In this document: one piece after another, positions 1-12,065 of the stretch | How positions within the stretch are numbered: position 1 is the first letter of the stretch | How the letters are laid out: each line of letters begins with the position of its first letter | Assembly: GCF_036417845.1 (NCBI RefSeq) | Contig: NC_089985.1 | Coordinates: forward strand, 29,532,583-29,596,582 | Source: Apteryx mantelli | Lineage: Eukaryota > Chordata > Aves > Apterygiformes > Apterygidae | Direction: 5' to 3' | Length of the DNA: 64,000 nucleotides | Position numbers and translations under genes: made by a program | The notes under the pieces: generated by a model | The model's input: the letters and a program-made list of their open reading frames with translations, nothing else | What the model was told of the DNA's origin: nothing | Database searches by the model: none

Positions 1-1379
1 TGGGACCAAATGGATTTGATTAGCCTTATTTTGAGCAGCAGCGCTCAGTGAACTGTAGGCTCTATAACAATGGGTAGAAGGCAAAGTTGGTCACAGAAAG
101 CAGGATAATGTTTTATCATATCTATTAAATGGATATATCATCAAATCCCACAGTCAGGCAGCTGTAGTTCAATCACTGTTGATGCTCAGTTCACGAGAGG
201 TATTTGTGTGATAAGTGCTTTTTTTGTAATTAAAATGCTGTGCAAGTCTACCCAAATGTATTGTAACCAGTACATTATCTCCCGTGCCAAGATAAGGACA
301 GACCTCACCTGTCAAAGACTATTAGTTTAGATAGCTCTTCCTCAGTCAAGAGAAGAGTTAATCAAAAATTTTCTGAGAGAGTGTTTTGCTTTTGCATTGG
401 AGAATGCTAGTTGGTTGTCATTTAAATCTCCCAAAGAAAGGTGCAGATTTGGATGAATCTTCTGACACAACAAGCCACTTCTTAATCTGCTGGGTTTTCT
501 GTCATTTCCTTCACTCACTTCACATACTGTCGCAGAAGTTAGACTCTGTAGTTCCCAAATTCTACAGATTCAGAGGAGAGATGAGAGCTCCCAGCCCAGG
601 GGCTGGGCTGCCTACAGAGCTCCGATTTCTCTATTCAACAATAAAGAGCAGGGCCCTTGGCAATGTGTTAAAACATTCTTTGTTTTCATTAGAAAATAGA
701 ATGGCTCTCCCTCATCTCCCATTCCCCACCCCAAATTTCAGAATCCTCCAGAGGCAGAACCTGCTTTTCAAATAAGGGCAGTTAGTGATCACATGTAGCC
801 AAACTGATCAGGGGGTAAAAGATACAGAATGCCTGGGCACAGCCAGAAATGAGAATTTATGGGTCCAAATTTGAGTGGAAGGGAGCAAGCAAAAGAGAAG
901 TAGCTGCCCTACCTCACGGAAGAAGGAGCAGCAACAACAGCAGGGTGCAGAAATTGCTGGGAAGTTTTAAGAGTTGACATGGGGACTGGTAATGATTTTA
1001 ATAGGTTCTACTGAACTGGACCTAATCGCCTCCAGCACTATTTTGAAATGACTAGAGCTGCAGAGTAGTTTTCTAAGTGGTTCTGTCAAGGTTTTACCTG
1101 CCAGATGCACTATGTATGGTTTGCACAGCTTTATAGCTAGCTTGTATCTCTCTCTGTGAGTATATCTATTTCTAGAAGGTCCTTGTTGGGGAATTTTTAC
1201 AAAGACGACATGAAAGGCAGTTTTATAAAGGAAAAATAGGTAACAGTACAGGCCAGCCTGGATTCATGGTATATCTTTAAGTTTGAACAGGCATCCAGTG
1301 TTAGTGGGTGAGGATCACTGGTGAATGTGCATTAAGCACTGATGATTCTGCTTCAAGGGAGGTCTCACAGATTTTAGAC
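1..1379. other. Gene-free flank, nothing recognised
   Basis: AT-rich sequence with only short chance frames (a 129-codon frame at 386-775 has no family resemblance). A small inverted repeat, AGCCCAG-GGG-CTGGGCT, lies near 595-611 between two GAGCTC sites. The 5' part of the LINE described next may begin here but is not recognisable. Confidence 0.5.
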
Positions 1380-3690
1380 AAGTTCAGGGAACTCCAAATA
1401 TTGCTGAAGGAGAAGAATGTTTGCATGATCCTCTAGGATATTATTCTTGGCTGCTAAATAACGGAAGACAGGAAAAAAAAGATTCTGAACATGGAGCATC
1501 TGGGATGGCACAATATGAGAGGTTTCCTGTTCAGGAGAAAGGGTACCAGCATGCTAGGGAAGGGCCTGGAAAGATCAGTTGAGAGAATTACATGAAATGA
1601 GTGCTAAAAGGGGAATCGAATCAAAAGAACAAATAATTGATTTCATTCAGCATGAAATCAAGGTGACAAAGCCAAAATTAATTATGGATGTAAATTTGTA
1701 GATTTTCTATAAACCAATACTAAAGAACCTGGGTAAAAAAGGAGAGGAATCAGAATTATATATTTGCAAATTCAGTGTAGGTATTATTGAGTCTAGATGT
1801 GAAGAAATGCATAACTTGAATATTAAAATCAATTGTTATAACCTAATTCAGAAAGCTCAAGTAGAGAGAAGGGGAGGACGAGTGGAACTCTGTAGTAAAA
1901 AAGACATAGTCTGTTTTCAAGACGCTGACAGCTCAAAAGCAAATGATCTTAAATGCAGTGGATCAATATTCTAACAGATCAAACACAAGATGGGATAGAA
2001 GCTGCTGTCTGCAGCAAATCACCAAATCATAGAAGAGAGCAGGCTGCCTGCCTGCCTTAGCACCTTCTCTAATGTTTAGGAGCAAAAAAGCTGCACTGTC
2101 ACATGAGATTCCAGTCTGCCTGACATATGCTGAAAATTTCATGATGCTGGTACTAAAATCCCTGTAGAATTTTTAAACATATATATGAACATTTCTTAAA
2201 CCAAAAAGTGAAGCCATCCAAAAAAAGGAAATTTTATGTGAGATCTTGTCTCACAGAGAACTGAAACGTGCTCAGAGCACTTAAAGTTAGTGGCTATGAT
2301 GATAGCTTGATTGCTTCTTATGGGCATAAAGAGAATAAAGCCCAAATAGTAATATTGATGGTGCAGCCTTTTTACAAAACTGAAAATGACTATAAAGGAA
2401 AATCAGCTGGCAGAGAGAACAATTGATCAATAATTGGAAAATTCTTACAAATATTTCATTAAATATCTGTAAAGTTAGGAAAGAAAGCTATATGTGCTAA
2501 AAAAATCTAGCTCAAAGGGTCCATGCCTCTATATAATTGTAAATCAATGGAATGAAGAAACGAAGTTGATCACACTGAAAACAGAGTGGAAGTAAAGAAT
2601 TACATAAGTAATTCCACTGGTAAGGGTAGCCAAGCTGTGAGGAGAAATTTATGGCCAGAGAATTAAGGGCAATATTTTTCAAATACCTTACAATGGTAGC
2701 AATTCTTTATCAGATTAAAGCAGAAGATTTGTTAAGAATAATGAAAACAAGAAAGATGCGTTCAATAAGTATTTGTTTGATATTTAAGGAAAAGACAGAT
2801 AATTAGTGATGCTCTGTGAGGATGATGATGAACTACCATGCAACAAAAACACAGAAAAATATTAAATGGAAGCTACTAAAGTCAGAAATATTTGTGTAAG
2901 AAACTTCAGATAACTCATGCCCGAGAGTTTTAAAAGAGTTGACTGAGGAATCTGTACAGTTGTTATTGGTTTTTGGCAAGTCTTGGAACAATTGGGAAAG
3001 TTCCAGAAAGCTGGAAGAAAGCTAATGTTGTGTTAATATTTAAGAAGGATAAACTTAATGACCTAGATAATTATAGTCCTGTCAGTCTGAAATTGATCTG
3101 GAGCAAAGTAATGGAATGGCTGACAAGGGACTCAATTAGTAACTAATTAAAGGAGAGAAATATGGTATATGCCAATCTAAGTGCAATATGGAAAATAGAT
3201 ACTGTCAAAGTAATTTGCTGGCTTTTTTTTCCAAAAGTGACTACAAGGATGGTTGGAAAATACCGTACTGTTGTTACACTTTGGTTCTACATGACAGTTG
3301 ATGTATTCATGACATTCGAGTTAAGAAACCATGATAATACAAAACTGCCATCTTACACATTAAATGAATTGAAAACTGGTTAACTGGCATCACAAAATGT
3401 GAATTTAAGTGGGGAATGATCACGGAAGAGTATTCTGTTGGGCTGCCTTCCTGGACATACTCTAGTTAATATTTTTATCAACAATTTGGAAGAAAACCCA
3501 ACATTTGCAGATGACTCATAGAGTAAGGGAGAAGTTGTTACTAAAAAGAAAAGATCACTGAGACTGGTTTACCAGGATTACTGGATGATCTGGGGTAAGC
3601 TAACAAAATGAGACCTAAATGTAAAGCCACAGGAACAAAAACTTCAGGGGGCTAGATTGACTATTCTCTAAAGGTTTGAAAGGATCTAAT
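1380..3690 (+). mobile_element. Decayed CR1/L3-type non-LTR retrotransposon (reverse transcriptase part)
   Basis: A degenerate LINE on the plus strand. The clear part is about 2940-3560. Conceptual translation from about 3003 gives PESWKKANVVLIFKKDK followed by an NYSPVSL block, the characteristic start of the CR1/L3 reverse transcriptase (usually W..ANVVPIFKKG ... NYRPVSL). Further on, NIFINNLEE at about 3468-3494 is followed by FADD at 3504-3515, the catalytic box of these enzymes. Stops and frame changes interrupt it throughout, so it is dead. Sequence from about 1380 to 2940 looks like the more decayed upstream portion, but that boundary is a guess. The 3' end near 3690 lacks a clear tail. 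Confidence 0.6.
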
Positions 3691-4272
3691 GGGGATAATT
3701 AAACTTTTTTAACTGAGTACCTGGTTCTGTGACAAATAATTGAGTAAGTTCACGCTCACATCCTATGCCATTACCATTAAGTATAAATGTAGATCAAAAT
3801 GAACATACAAAACTGACTGTCCTGCATGGCAAAAGGATGAAATGAATCCATATCACATCATGTTATTAGTATGCATTCACAGCTCACACTGTAATGATTC
3901 TGAAGGGAACATTATGGTATATTCAGAGGGTATGTCTGAAAAATAACACACAAATTCTTAACAAGCCCCTTGGCAGAATATCAAATTTGAAGGACTCTTA
4001 TAAGCTGAGCATGTGAATGGCATTTCTTTCTTTTATTTAATTTTAGTCTTACCACAAAAATTCTTTTTCCTTCCCCTCACTGAGGTGGCTGACAAAATGG
4101 CACAGCTTGTAAAGGAAATCAGTCTTTCTGTGCTGTGCTCTTCAATCCCTCTTCTCAGGATTGAACCTGAGTATCAGAATCTGGCCCAAAGTCAGATGGT
4201 AACAGTTGCTGTGTTATGTATGCCAATGCTGATAAACACACCTGGAATGTCCAGTCCTTTCACAAACCTAGT
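3691..4272. other. Gene-free stretch between LINE and hairpin
   Basis: AT-rich, with no recognised repeat or conserved frame. Confidence 0.4.
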
Positions 4273-4327
4273 TGGTCTATATGTGCTGAATTATTATTAT
4301 AGCACTTAATTCAGCACATATAGACCA
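4273..4327. repeat. Perfect 20-bp inverted repeat (hairpin)
   Basis: Left arm 4273-4292 and right arm 4308-4327 are exact reverse complements (TGGTCTATATGTGCTGAATT on the left) around a 15-base AT-rich loop. Four more base pairs (AACC at 4265-4268 with GGTT at 4328-4331) can form after a 4-base bulge. It could be a remnant of a palindromic transposon or a foldback RNA. A pre-miRNA would usually show mismatches in the stem. Confidence 0.9.
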
Positions 4328-4690
4328 GGTTAAAATTTGTACATTAGAGCCTGTTGCTTTTTAATGATAGTCTTAGGTGGGCAATAAAATAGTAGGCAAA
4401 TGGGGTTATAGTTTCTTTCCTTTCTTAGTACCGCGGGGTCTGTTACGTAGGTTCCCCTCCTACTCCTGTCAACATTATAGCTGCAAGTAGAGATTCACAC
4501 CTTTTCATTAGATGTGATCTTTCCCACAGCCCTTTGCTCTTAGGGAACTCAACCATGTGCTGAATGTCCACTCTTCAGCGTTTGAACAACTCTTACTTCC
4601 ACAAATGCTATGCTCTGAGGAAGAGTGGCTGAAGGATGTGTGCTCTTTATGGATGGGATCCAATGTACTTTTCCTACAAATCTCAATTTA

Positions 4691-4692
<2 letters not shown>

Positions 4693-4729
<37 letters not shown>

Positions 4730-4740
4730 TTACACACACA
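4693..4740 (+). repeat. (TG)n microsatellite followed by a short (AC) run
   Basis: 35 bases of pure TG (17.5 units, 4693-4727), then ATT and an (AC)5 tract in 4731-4740. The two halves are complementary, so the locus could form Z-DNA or a small cruciform. Open frames crossing it are artefacts of the repeat. Confidence 0.95.
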
Positions 4741-4744
4741 ACTG

Positions 4745-7139
4745 AAAAAATGAGTGCCTGTAAGTTTAGGTTTTATGCATGAGTTTACTCAGTGATACTG
4801 GAAATGTTTGAGATAACTGCCTTAAAATGTTTTTTTATTAAGAAATAATTTAGGCATACTTCATGTTTGTCTGAAGCAGATGTAATAATTTCTGGAACAG
4901 GGATCTTGGTTTCTGAGTTCAGTGAACTGTCATGTATGATTATAGTGGTTTATATACATAAATAAGAATAAAAGTTGTGTAGCACAAAATTATACATAAA
5001 TTATGTCAAATATATGATAAAAATATTCAGCAACAGAGATTGGAAAATTGTACATATTTATTCATATTTTAAAGTACCCCAGGCACAATTTTGCAAGTAC
5101 ATAGAAGCACATTCTCCAAATAGGGCAAAAACTAAGTAGCTTATAGCAGGAAAACACATAGCAAAACATCTAAAATAAGTATAAATAGTATGAAAGTTTT
5201 CTAAATCTACAGTGATATTTAGTATGAATACACTAGTTAGCACTACAAAAAGCAAACCAAGGCATACATGTAATAAATAGCATAATGTGAATTTTCTAAA
5301 TCAGTTCATATTAGGAGCAGCATATACTAGCAACCCCATAAAGCCAGAAGAATGCTTGTATACTGTATATACGTGCACATATGCACACACATACAGATAC
5401 GATTGGAAGGCCACAAGAACAAAAATATCCTGGAAAAAGGATGGAGGGAGTTATTATGTGTGAAGCAATATATGAAAACAATGAATGCATTAGCAAGCAT
5501 CTAGCATGGTCATGATAAAACCACACCCACAAGCCTAATCACAATTAACTGTACATCAAACTAGGCACTTCCCATACTGTACCCTTGCTGGATTACACTG
5601 CCCTATACCACATCCCTGACTTATGGAGCACATTTGGATGCTAACTTTAGGAGGAGTCAGGAGCCCTCAATTCATATGATCTGACAAGGGGGATCAGATC
5701 TCAGATTTGGAGAAAATAGCTACGAAAAGAAGAAACCCAGACAAAGCCTATTGAGGAAAAAAAACAGCAATGGATTTCTATCTAGCCAAAATTGGGCTAA
5801 TGGGAATTATGCTTTCCCATGGGGTAGCATATTATAGTGGTTTGCTTTGGGTGCATTTACACAAGAGTTTAGCTAAGAAGTGAGTTTTTTGGGTGACTGT
5901 CCCAAACACCCCCACTTACCAAACTTTGGTTTGCATCGTGGAGTGGCCTTGAGCATGTGAACTAGATTCCTATTATATGAAACTAAAAGACATGCTCCAA
6001 TCGCTAGCTAATGGCATTCAACCCATGGGTCCAAACTAGAGACTGGGTATGGTGTGGATATCAAATTCTTAGCACCAACAGTTTCAGGCTACAGATCTGA
6101 TCCAGTTGTGCTCACTTGCCACTAATGTGGACATAGGCTTTGAAAATATACAGAACATATATGAATCAACAAGTACTACACAAGTTTTATATTTGCCATG
6201 TAAAAGAGATTAATGTTCTTTGTTCCAGCTTGCCACCATCTTTAAAAAGAGTGTCTACTTTCCCTGTAGACACTTTTCCTGTCTGCAAATATGTGTGTGT
6301 GTGTCTGCATGCGAGGAGGGGACAAAGGAACAGCCAAAAGAGCAGTAAGCACACACAATTTTTTCTCCAGCCATCCTCAGAAATACTATTTCCAGCAGCA
6401 ACAACATGAAAAAATTACAGGCATTTTAGCTACTCTGGTACATGTGGAATTCCATTTAAAAAGAAGAAACTCCCATAGATGTTAAAAATTTGTGAGTGCT
6501 GTCTTGTCAGTATTTTGACACTATGTCAAGAAAGTCATTCCCAAGGTTACAACCAAATGTGAGTTTCCCTTAGAACAGAACACAGAAATGTAACTGGGAG
6601 CCCTGGAGTAGGTTCACAAATGCAAGTTTAACTATTTCTGATATTCAAGTGAAAAATGTTAAGTTTAGTAAATATTTTCCTGACTGGTTTCAGGAGTTTA
6701 TATCCTGCTGACTGCTAACGGCACTCATAGAGGTTCAGCAAAGCACTCGTAATACATGATACGAGAGAGAAAGACCACTATTTCTTCTGCTTCAACTAAG
6801 TCTACATACAACTTACACTTTTTATTACAGTGTGAGGATAAAATATATAACATGCTATCATGCATAATACATGGTAAGAACATGCATTGGTTCAAGTTTA
6901 CAGTCTCTTTATGGCCAGTATATCAGAACAGCAATGGCTGATGCTGACAGCTGCATATCTGCAGGAATTCACAGAAATAACAGCAAGCAATGCAAAAAAG
7001 ATGCAAAACCAGCTGTTTAAGACACCCATAAAATGGTGACTTTTTGAGTTAACCTTACAAACAGTAACAAAACCCAGTGACATCTTTCCCACCCAATACA
7101 AAGAATCTGAGTTCAGCACTTGAGTGAGACTGTGCCCCA
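4745..7139. other. Gene-free stretch, nothing recognised
   Basis: AT-rich flank with only short chance frames. A short (TG) run lies near 6292-6304. No repeat family recognised with confidence. Confidence 0.4.
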
Positions 7140-7545
7140 AGTGAGGTCATGCTGCTGACTTGGGGGGAGAGTGTCCCTGCTCTGCCGTTACTCCACACCC
7201 CCTGGTTTAGGGTCGCCACTCCCCAGGTCCCACTGAAGGGGCAGACGGGACAGACTTCACGCAGCTCACAGACTGCGTAAGTCAGAGGGAGAACGTACCT
7301 CGTTCAGTGGGGCTGGTGAGGGCCCAGAGCTGAGGCTGGGTGGGCAGCCTACGAAAGCTGGCGCGCAGGCCCAGGGGGCCATTCAGATTGTTACGGCTTC
7401 CTGCAAATCCTTGTCTTTCAGGGGGGACAGCCCCCGCTTTCATCTTCAGACCCTTTCTGGAGGGTTTGCCTGGGAGGCTCCAATCCAGAACATAAGAGTT
7501 CTGTGGATTACGCAATAAAAGTTTACAGAAACCTTGCTTTTCTGT
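7140..7545 (+). mobile_element. GC-rich block resembling a solo LTR
   Basis: About 400 bp with much higher G+C and CpG content than its flanks. It ends with AATAAA (7513-7518) some 30 bases before composition returns to AT-rich. A compact GC-rich segment finishing with a poly(A) signal is what a solo LTR of an endogenous retrovirus looks like. I could not fix its ends: no convincing TG...CA termini or target-site duplication were found. A 77-codon minus-strand frame (7282-7515) overlaps it but resembles nothing known. Alternatives are a terminal exon of an unknown transcript or a diverged satellite-like insertion. Confidence 0.4.
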
Positions 7546-10500
7546 GTCATTAGCTACGCATCACTGCAATAGCCAGGAAAATATATGAATCTGGTGAATG
7601 GCTATTTATTCATAATATCATTCTTCACTCCCCCATAGTTAAGTCACACTTCTCTGCATCCTCCCAGGAAAGAAGGAACAGAATGAGACACATCTGCTGA
7701 AAATGAAACACTTTCTGCTCAAAAGGACTGACTATGCCTAGTCAGGAAAAAACAGGCCTTTTTTTAGTAAATACGTGACAGTTGTACACTGTACATAGCA
7801 ATGCCCACAGACAGCTCCTGTGTGATCCTTTGGCATTGACACTGAGTTTCACTCTTGTGGGTACCCTAAGGTTCAACATCAACAAGCCCCAGACTTGTTT
7901 TAGCACCATTAAAGGCATATGCTATTTCTGAGACACAGGCAGAAAAAAAAAAGTCATTGAAATACAAGCATCAATCTATAAAGTGCTTCTGATTTTCTAT
8001 TTGCTAAGGGCACCAGCCAGTTATAATTCATGAGTGATTATTTATTTATTTGACTTACCTGGACATGTCATCTGGTTAAGAGCATCTGTGCTCTGCTGCC
8101 TGCTATCCTTGTGTGGGGTCCTGCTACTGTCCATCCCTCTAGCAGGTGACTGAGCACTGGCTGTGTCAGCCCTCCGAGAGCTGGACGGGCTCCCCTTTAA
8201 CATTATTATTAACTATACAATGCATTATGTGCACATGGTGCATGCACATGGACAAAACACTGCTTACCTTAGTACTAGGAGTGCAAAGATATTACCAGCT
8301 TGGGTGCCATGCTCATGATCTGAACTTGCCAAAGAGATTTCCAATAGTTTGGAATTGAGTCCCCAGAGACTCCCAAACCAGCAAGCGTTCAACAGATAAT
8401 TCAGGCAGTATCAGGCTAACTTCATCCCTGGCATTGGCTATATAGAAAGCTTTGACAACACAGAATTTGCCTCTGCCTTTTCCTGTCAAGGGCATTTTTT
8501 CCCATTGGTGATAATTCCCACTGGAAGGAGTGGAGCAATTCTACATAGGAACTAACAGCATTCAAAGAAACAAAATATTTTGGAAAAGTATTTTGAGGAT
8601 AAATCAATGTGTACACCTTCCTAACACATTTTAGGAGCATTTTTTAGGAAGTTGCAACACCACCTGCTTCTCAGTAGAACTCTTGCTCAACCTTTCCCAT
8701 TTACTGATATAGCCAATACACTCAGTCTGCAGATGGAGCCTCCCAGCCCAGATGGGATGGGAATTTCTCTGGATACATAGAATCTTCTTTTCTTTCTGTT
8801 AGAGGCCTGGGTTCAAGTAGGGGAGTACAAGCTAGGCAGCTAGTAGGGGGAAGTGGGAAAGTTGGAGTCATTTCAGTTTTTTTATGTTACTCGGTAATTA
8901 GCTGTGAATTAGTAATTAGCTAATCAAAAAGTCAGATTTTTTTCTAGGAGTTTCTACTATTTAAAATTTTTTTTTGAAAAGCAGAAAGAAATATAATACA
9001 TATTAAATTTTTAACTTTTGCTAAAACTAAGGCTATGACCTGCCAAACAATACAATTTTTTTTGGGGGGGGGGAAGAAAATATATTTAAAACAACTAAGT
9101 TATGGAAGAAAACATTTGGTGACTATTTAGCTGACTCATAGCAAAAAAATGCCAAATTATTTGTGAGTATTCCTCTATTAGCAGCAATGTGAAGACTTAT
9201 TTTGAAATCCTCAGGTAAACTCCCTGCTTGTTTTATACACGAGTAGTTGATTAAAATAGGACTGCTTGAATGAATAAGCAATTAGGATCTGATTACATTC
9301 AGGTAAACTGTAGTAGGCTTTCTTTTAAAGAATTAATAAATGATTCTCAGCTGATGTCTTAACTGCTCTCAGAAGGTGAATCATCAAGGTCTCTTACCCC
9401 ACAGCCACACACTGAAATGCTTTCTTCAGTACTGCAGTGTTGATTTTTAACAGATTCCAACAAAGTCGTTTCTTTATAGAATCATCTTCAACACAGCGGT
9501 CACAGTTCCTTACTCATATAATAAAAATCATGCAAATATGTGTTTAGTTTATGCTAAAGACAGGCTCATTTAAATAAGGAAACTGATGTTCATTTACTCT
9601 GGTGTGAATGAAGCCTGCTGCAATGTTTCTAAATGTGGATCTGCTCTCACTGCAAATCCAAGCCCCTCTAAAAGCGGGAAGCAACACTTTTACGTTTGCT
9701 CTGTGACAACTGAACTCTAATGATGGTCCCAATTCTGCTGTACATTTAGCTGCTCTAAGAGCTGTATTTTTCTTAGCTAGTCATTGCTGGGATATTGTCC
9801 TGTACAGCATGCAGGCATTCCACAAACAACTACAGTAACTTCTGCTCATTTCTGTGTTAGAAAAAGATGATACTTTCTGGTTAATTTTTAAATAATTACA
9901 GGGTGGGGGAAGGAATTCGTAGGGAAAACTGCTTAGTAGACAGAGGCTACTTTAATGCATGGTAACTGGGAGTGTTTCCTAGTGCCTAGGGCTGGATGCT
10001 CATCCCAGCTCCCAGCTGCTTTCTGATTGCACTATGGAGCAAGACAGAAGTGTACGCAAGCTCACCCCACAAGCCAAATTTCACATAAAGGAAATTAGGG
10101 CATGCAGTCTGCACAGGAGCTGCAATTCAGCCTAAAGCCCGTCTGACTGGCGAACCAAACCCAGTCCATGCTGCAGCACACATTAACTGGCAAAACTGCC
10201 TTGCACGTGAGCACAACTCATGCAAAATCCTTATGATATGCTTACCAGGGAAAAGGGCTATGCATCATGAAGACACTTTTCACATAAGTCTATCCAGCCC
10301 AACTGCACTTTCATGTGTAGCACTTTCATAGTAACTTTCTATTACCCCAAAGACCTTCTAAATACAAGTCAACTCGACTGATGTTCTCCCTTTTGGCTTC
10401 TCTTCCCACAAGGGAGCTATAGATTTTCCTGGGCTGCCCTGTACAATATGTGTGGAACATTCTCCCGAGCTCTGTGTGCCTGGCATTCTTCAAATCCTGC

Positions 10501-10717
10501 AGTACAATTCTTTTATTAGCTTTCCATCTATCCAGTCATCCATCTGAACTGAAAAGATGCATATGGATATAGCAATAAATCTGGCTCACTGTCTCTTGCT
10601 ACTACAGCCCTTCATCCATCCATGACCCTTCCCCCATCTTGATTTCATCCTGTGCTGTATTAGCCTATAATTGTTTTTGAACTCCAGGGACAAGAAGCAG
10701 CCATTTAAAAAAATACT
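7546..10717. other. Gene-free stretch, nothing recognised
   Basis: AT-rich flank. It includes a run of ten G at 9064-9073 preceded by T-rich sequence, and an isolated perfect minus-strand splice-donor consensus (CAGGTAAGT, about 8055-8063) with no supporting exon. A 60-70-codon pair of minus-strand frames near 8313-8640 has no recognisable similarity. Confidence 0.4.
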
Positions 10718-10948
10718 ATTTGTATATTACAGTAGTGCCTGTAGCCTTCAGTGACTGTGGACACCTCTTTTGCAAGGCAGTATACACATACATTGCAAAT
10801 GAGAGTATCTGCCTCAAGAGCTTACAAGAAAGTCAGTCAAGACAGGGAGCAGGAAAATGTTACTGTTCTCCTATTCCAAACAGAAAGGTGAGGCTTCAAG
10901 TCACACAAGAAATCTGGGACAGATATAGTATTCAAATATAGATGTTTG
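10718..10948 (+). mobile_element. MIR-type SINE (amniote CORE-SINE), near full length
   Basis: Matches the remembered amniote MIR pattern in order: TACAGTAGTGCCT near the start; a ...CACATACATTG... stretch; AAGAGCTTACAA; then AGGCTTCAAGTCACACAAG and CTGGGACAGA with an ATTCAAA tail (the ...GCCCAAGGTCACACAG...GGATTGAACC part of the consensus). Diverged but co-linear over about 230 bp. Not transcribed as a gene; a fossil insertion. Confidence 0.7.
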
Positions 10949-11894
10949 TCTGAGATCGTAAGCATGGCTCCTGCCTTTGTCTGACAGCCAGCATGAACGC
11001 TTACAGCACTAGAGTAAGCAGTGAAAGCTTGGTTATATTAAAAATAAAGTCAGGAGGATGCATTTGCAGTAGAAAATACAACAGATGAGAGATGATACCC
11101 TGGCATCCCTACCAACAGGAACAAGAAACCAGTGAGCAGGAGAAAGAACACTGGTGCAGGGATTTCCTCTCCATCCTTAAAGGGTCAAAGTTGATGATGA
11201 GAGAATATATATGCCATGAATGTATAAAATATAGATTTATATGTACAAATATACAATAGGAAATAGTCCGTATACAAATACTTACATGTAAAAATAGCTT
11301 TTTACTTTCTCCTCTTCATGATTTACAAAAGCATACAAAGTTTCATGTTGGTTAATGTTTAAGTAGTGTGAGTAAACCCTGTGTGTCTTGTTCCACACAT
11401 ACTTCTTTCAAGTTTTCACAGTATTGGCTACTACAGTGTTGAATCTGACATTCCTGGTGTTAAAATATTCTTAGGACACATTCTAAACTTAAAGCATCTT
11501 AAGCACTAATTTAAATACAGTTTAAATAAACCTCACATGTTTAGTTGATTTATGGTCATATTACAGATGAGTCTGCTGCAGTTGAAAACCTTCATTGAGA
11601 GTAAACTTGGAACTATATATTTCAACTAGAGATGAGCAAACTTTAAAATTCCTGAACTGCCTCTTGATGTGCAGACAATGCTGTGAGGTGGTGAGTTCTT
11701 TCAACTCCATCTGAAGCAGTGCAATCTGAGAGAACTCAGTATTACAAATTATCTTCAGTAGGAAAGAGGACACACAGAACAATCTGCCATCAGATCCAGA
11801 CATGCCATCACTTTCTTCAAATACCCAACAGACAAGAATATATGACAGGTACCATTGCTTTTGCGTTAAGAATAAATGCTCTGTAGCATTTTTC
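10949..11894. other. Gene-free stretch between two MIR copies
   Basis: AT-rich. A 113-codon minus-strand frame at 11561-11902 shows no family resemblance and probably lies in 3' flank or UTR. Nothing else recognised. Confidence 0.4.
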
Positions 11895-12065
11895 ATCAGC
11901 AAAGTGCTTTATGGACTTAAATTAATCCTCACATCTCCCTTGTGAGGTAGGTAGATACTATCCCTGTTTTTAAAGATAGAGAAACTTGGAGAGGTAAAAT
12001 AAATTATGATGGCTGCAAGGGACATACTGTCAAAACTGGCTGGTTTTAGAGTTTGGATGTTGGAA
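11895..12065 (+). mobile_element. MIR-type SINE, CORE and 3' part
   Basis: Clear MIR sequence on the plus strand: AAGTGCTTTATGGACTT, then TTAATCCTCACATCTCCC, TGTGAGGTAGGTAGATACTA, a TATCCCTGTTTT stretch (ATCCCCATTTT in the consensus), AGAGAAACTTGGAGAGGTAA and GCTGCAAGGGACATA. It lies antisense to ST6GALNAC3 and possibly within its 3' UTR. Confidence 0.85.

Noticed and set aside
386..775. 129-codon plus-strand frame as a gene
   Set aside because: No recognisable similarity or splice context; near the window edge in AT-rich flank.
3162..3383. 73-codon plus-strand frame as a separate small gene
   Set aside because: It lies inside the decayed LINE reverse transcriptase region and is a fragment or shadow of it.
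4549..4745. Frames with CVCVCV / THTHTH runs
   Set aside because: Artefacts of translating the TG microsatellite.
7282..7515. 77-codon minus-strand frame in the GC-rich block as an exon
   Set aside because: No homologue recognised, and the block looks LTR-like on the opposite strand.
8055..8063. Perfect minus-strand splice donor CAGGTAAGT
   Set aside because: No open frame, acceptor or exon-like sequence accompanies it; one such 9-mer is expected by chance in a window this size.
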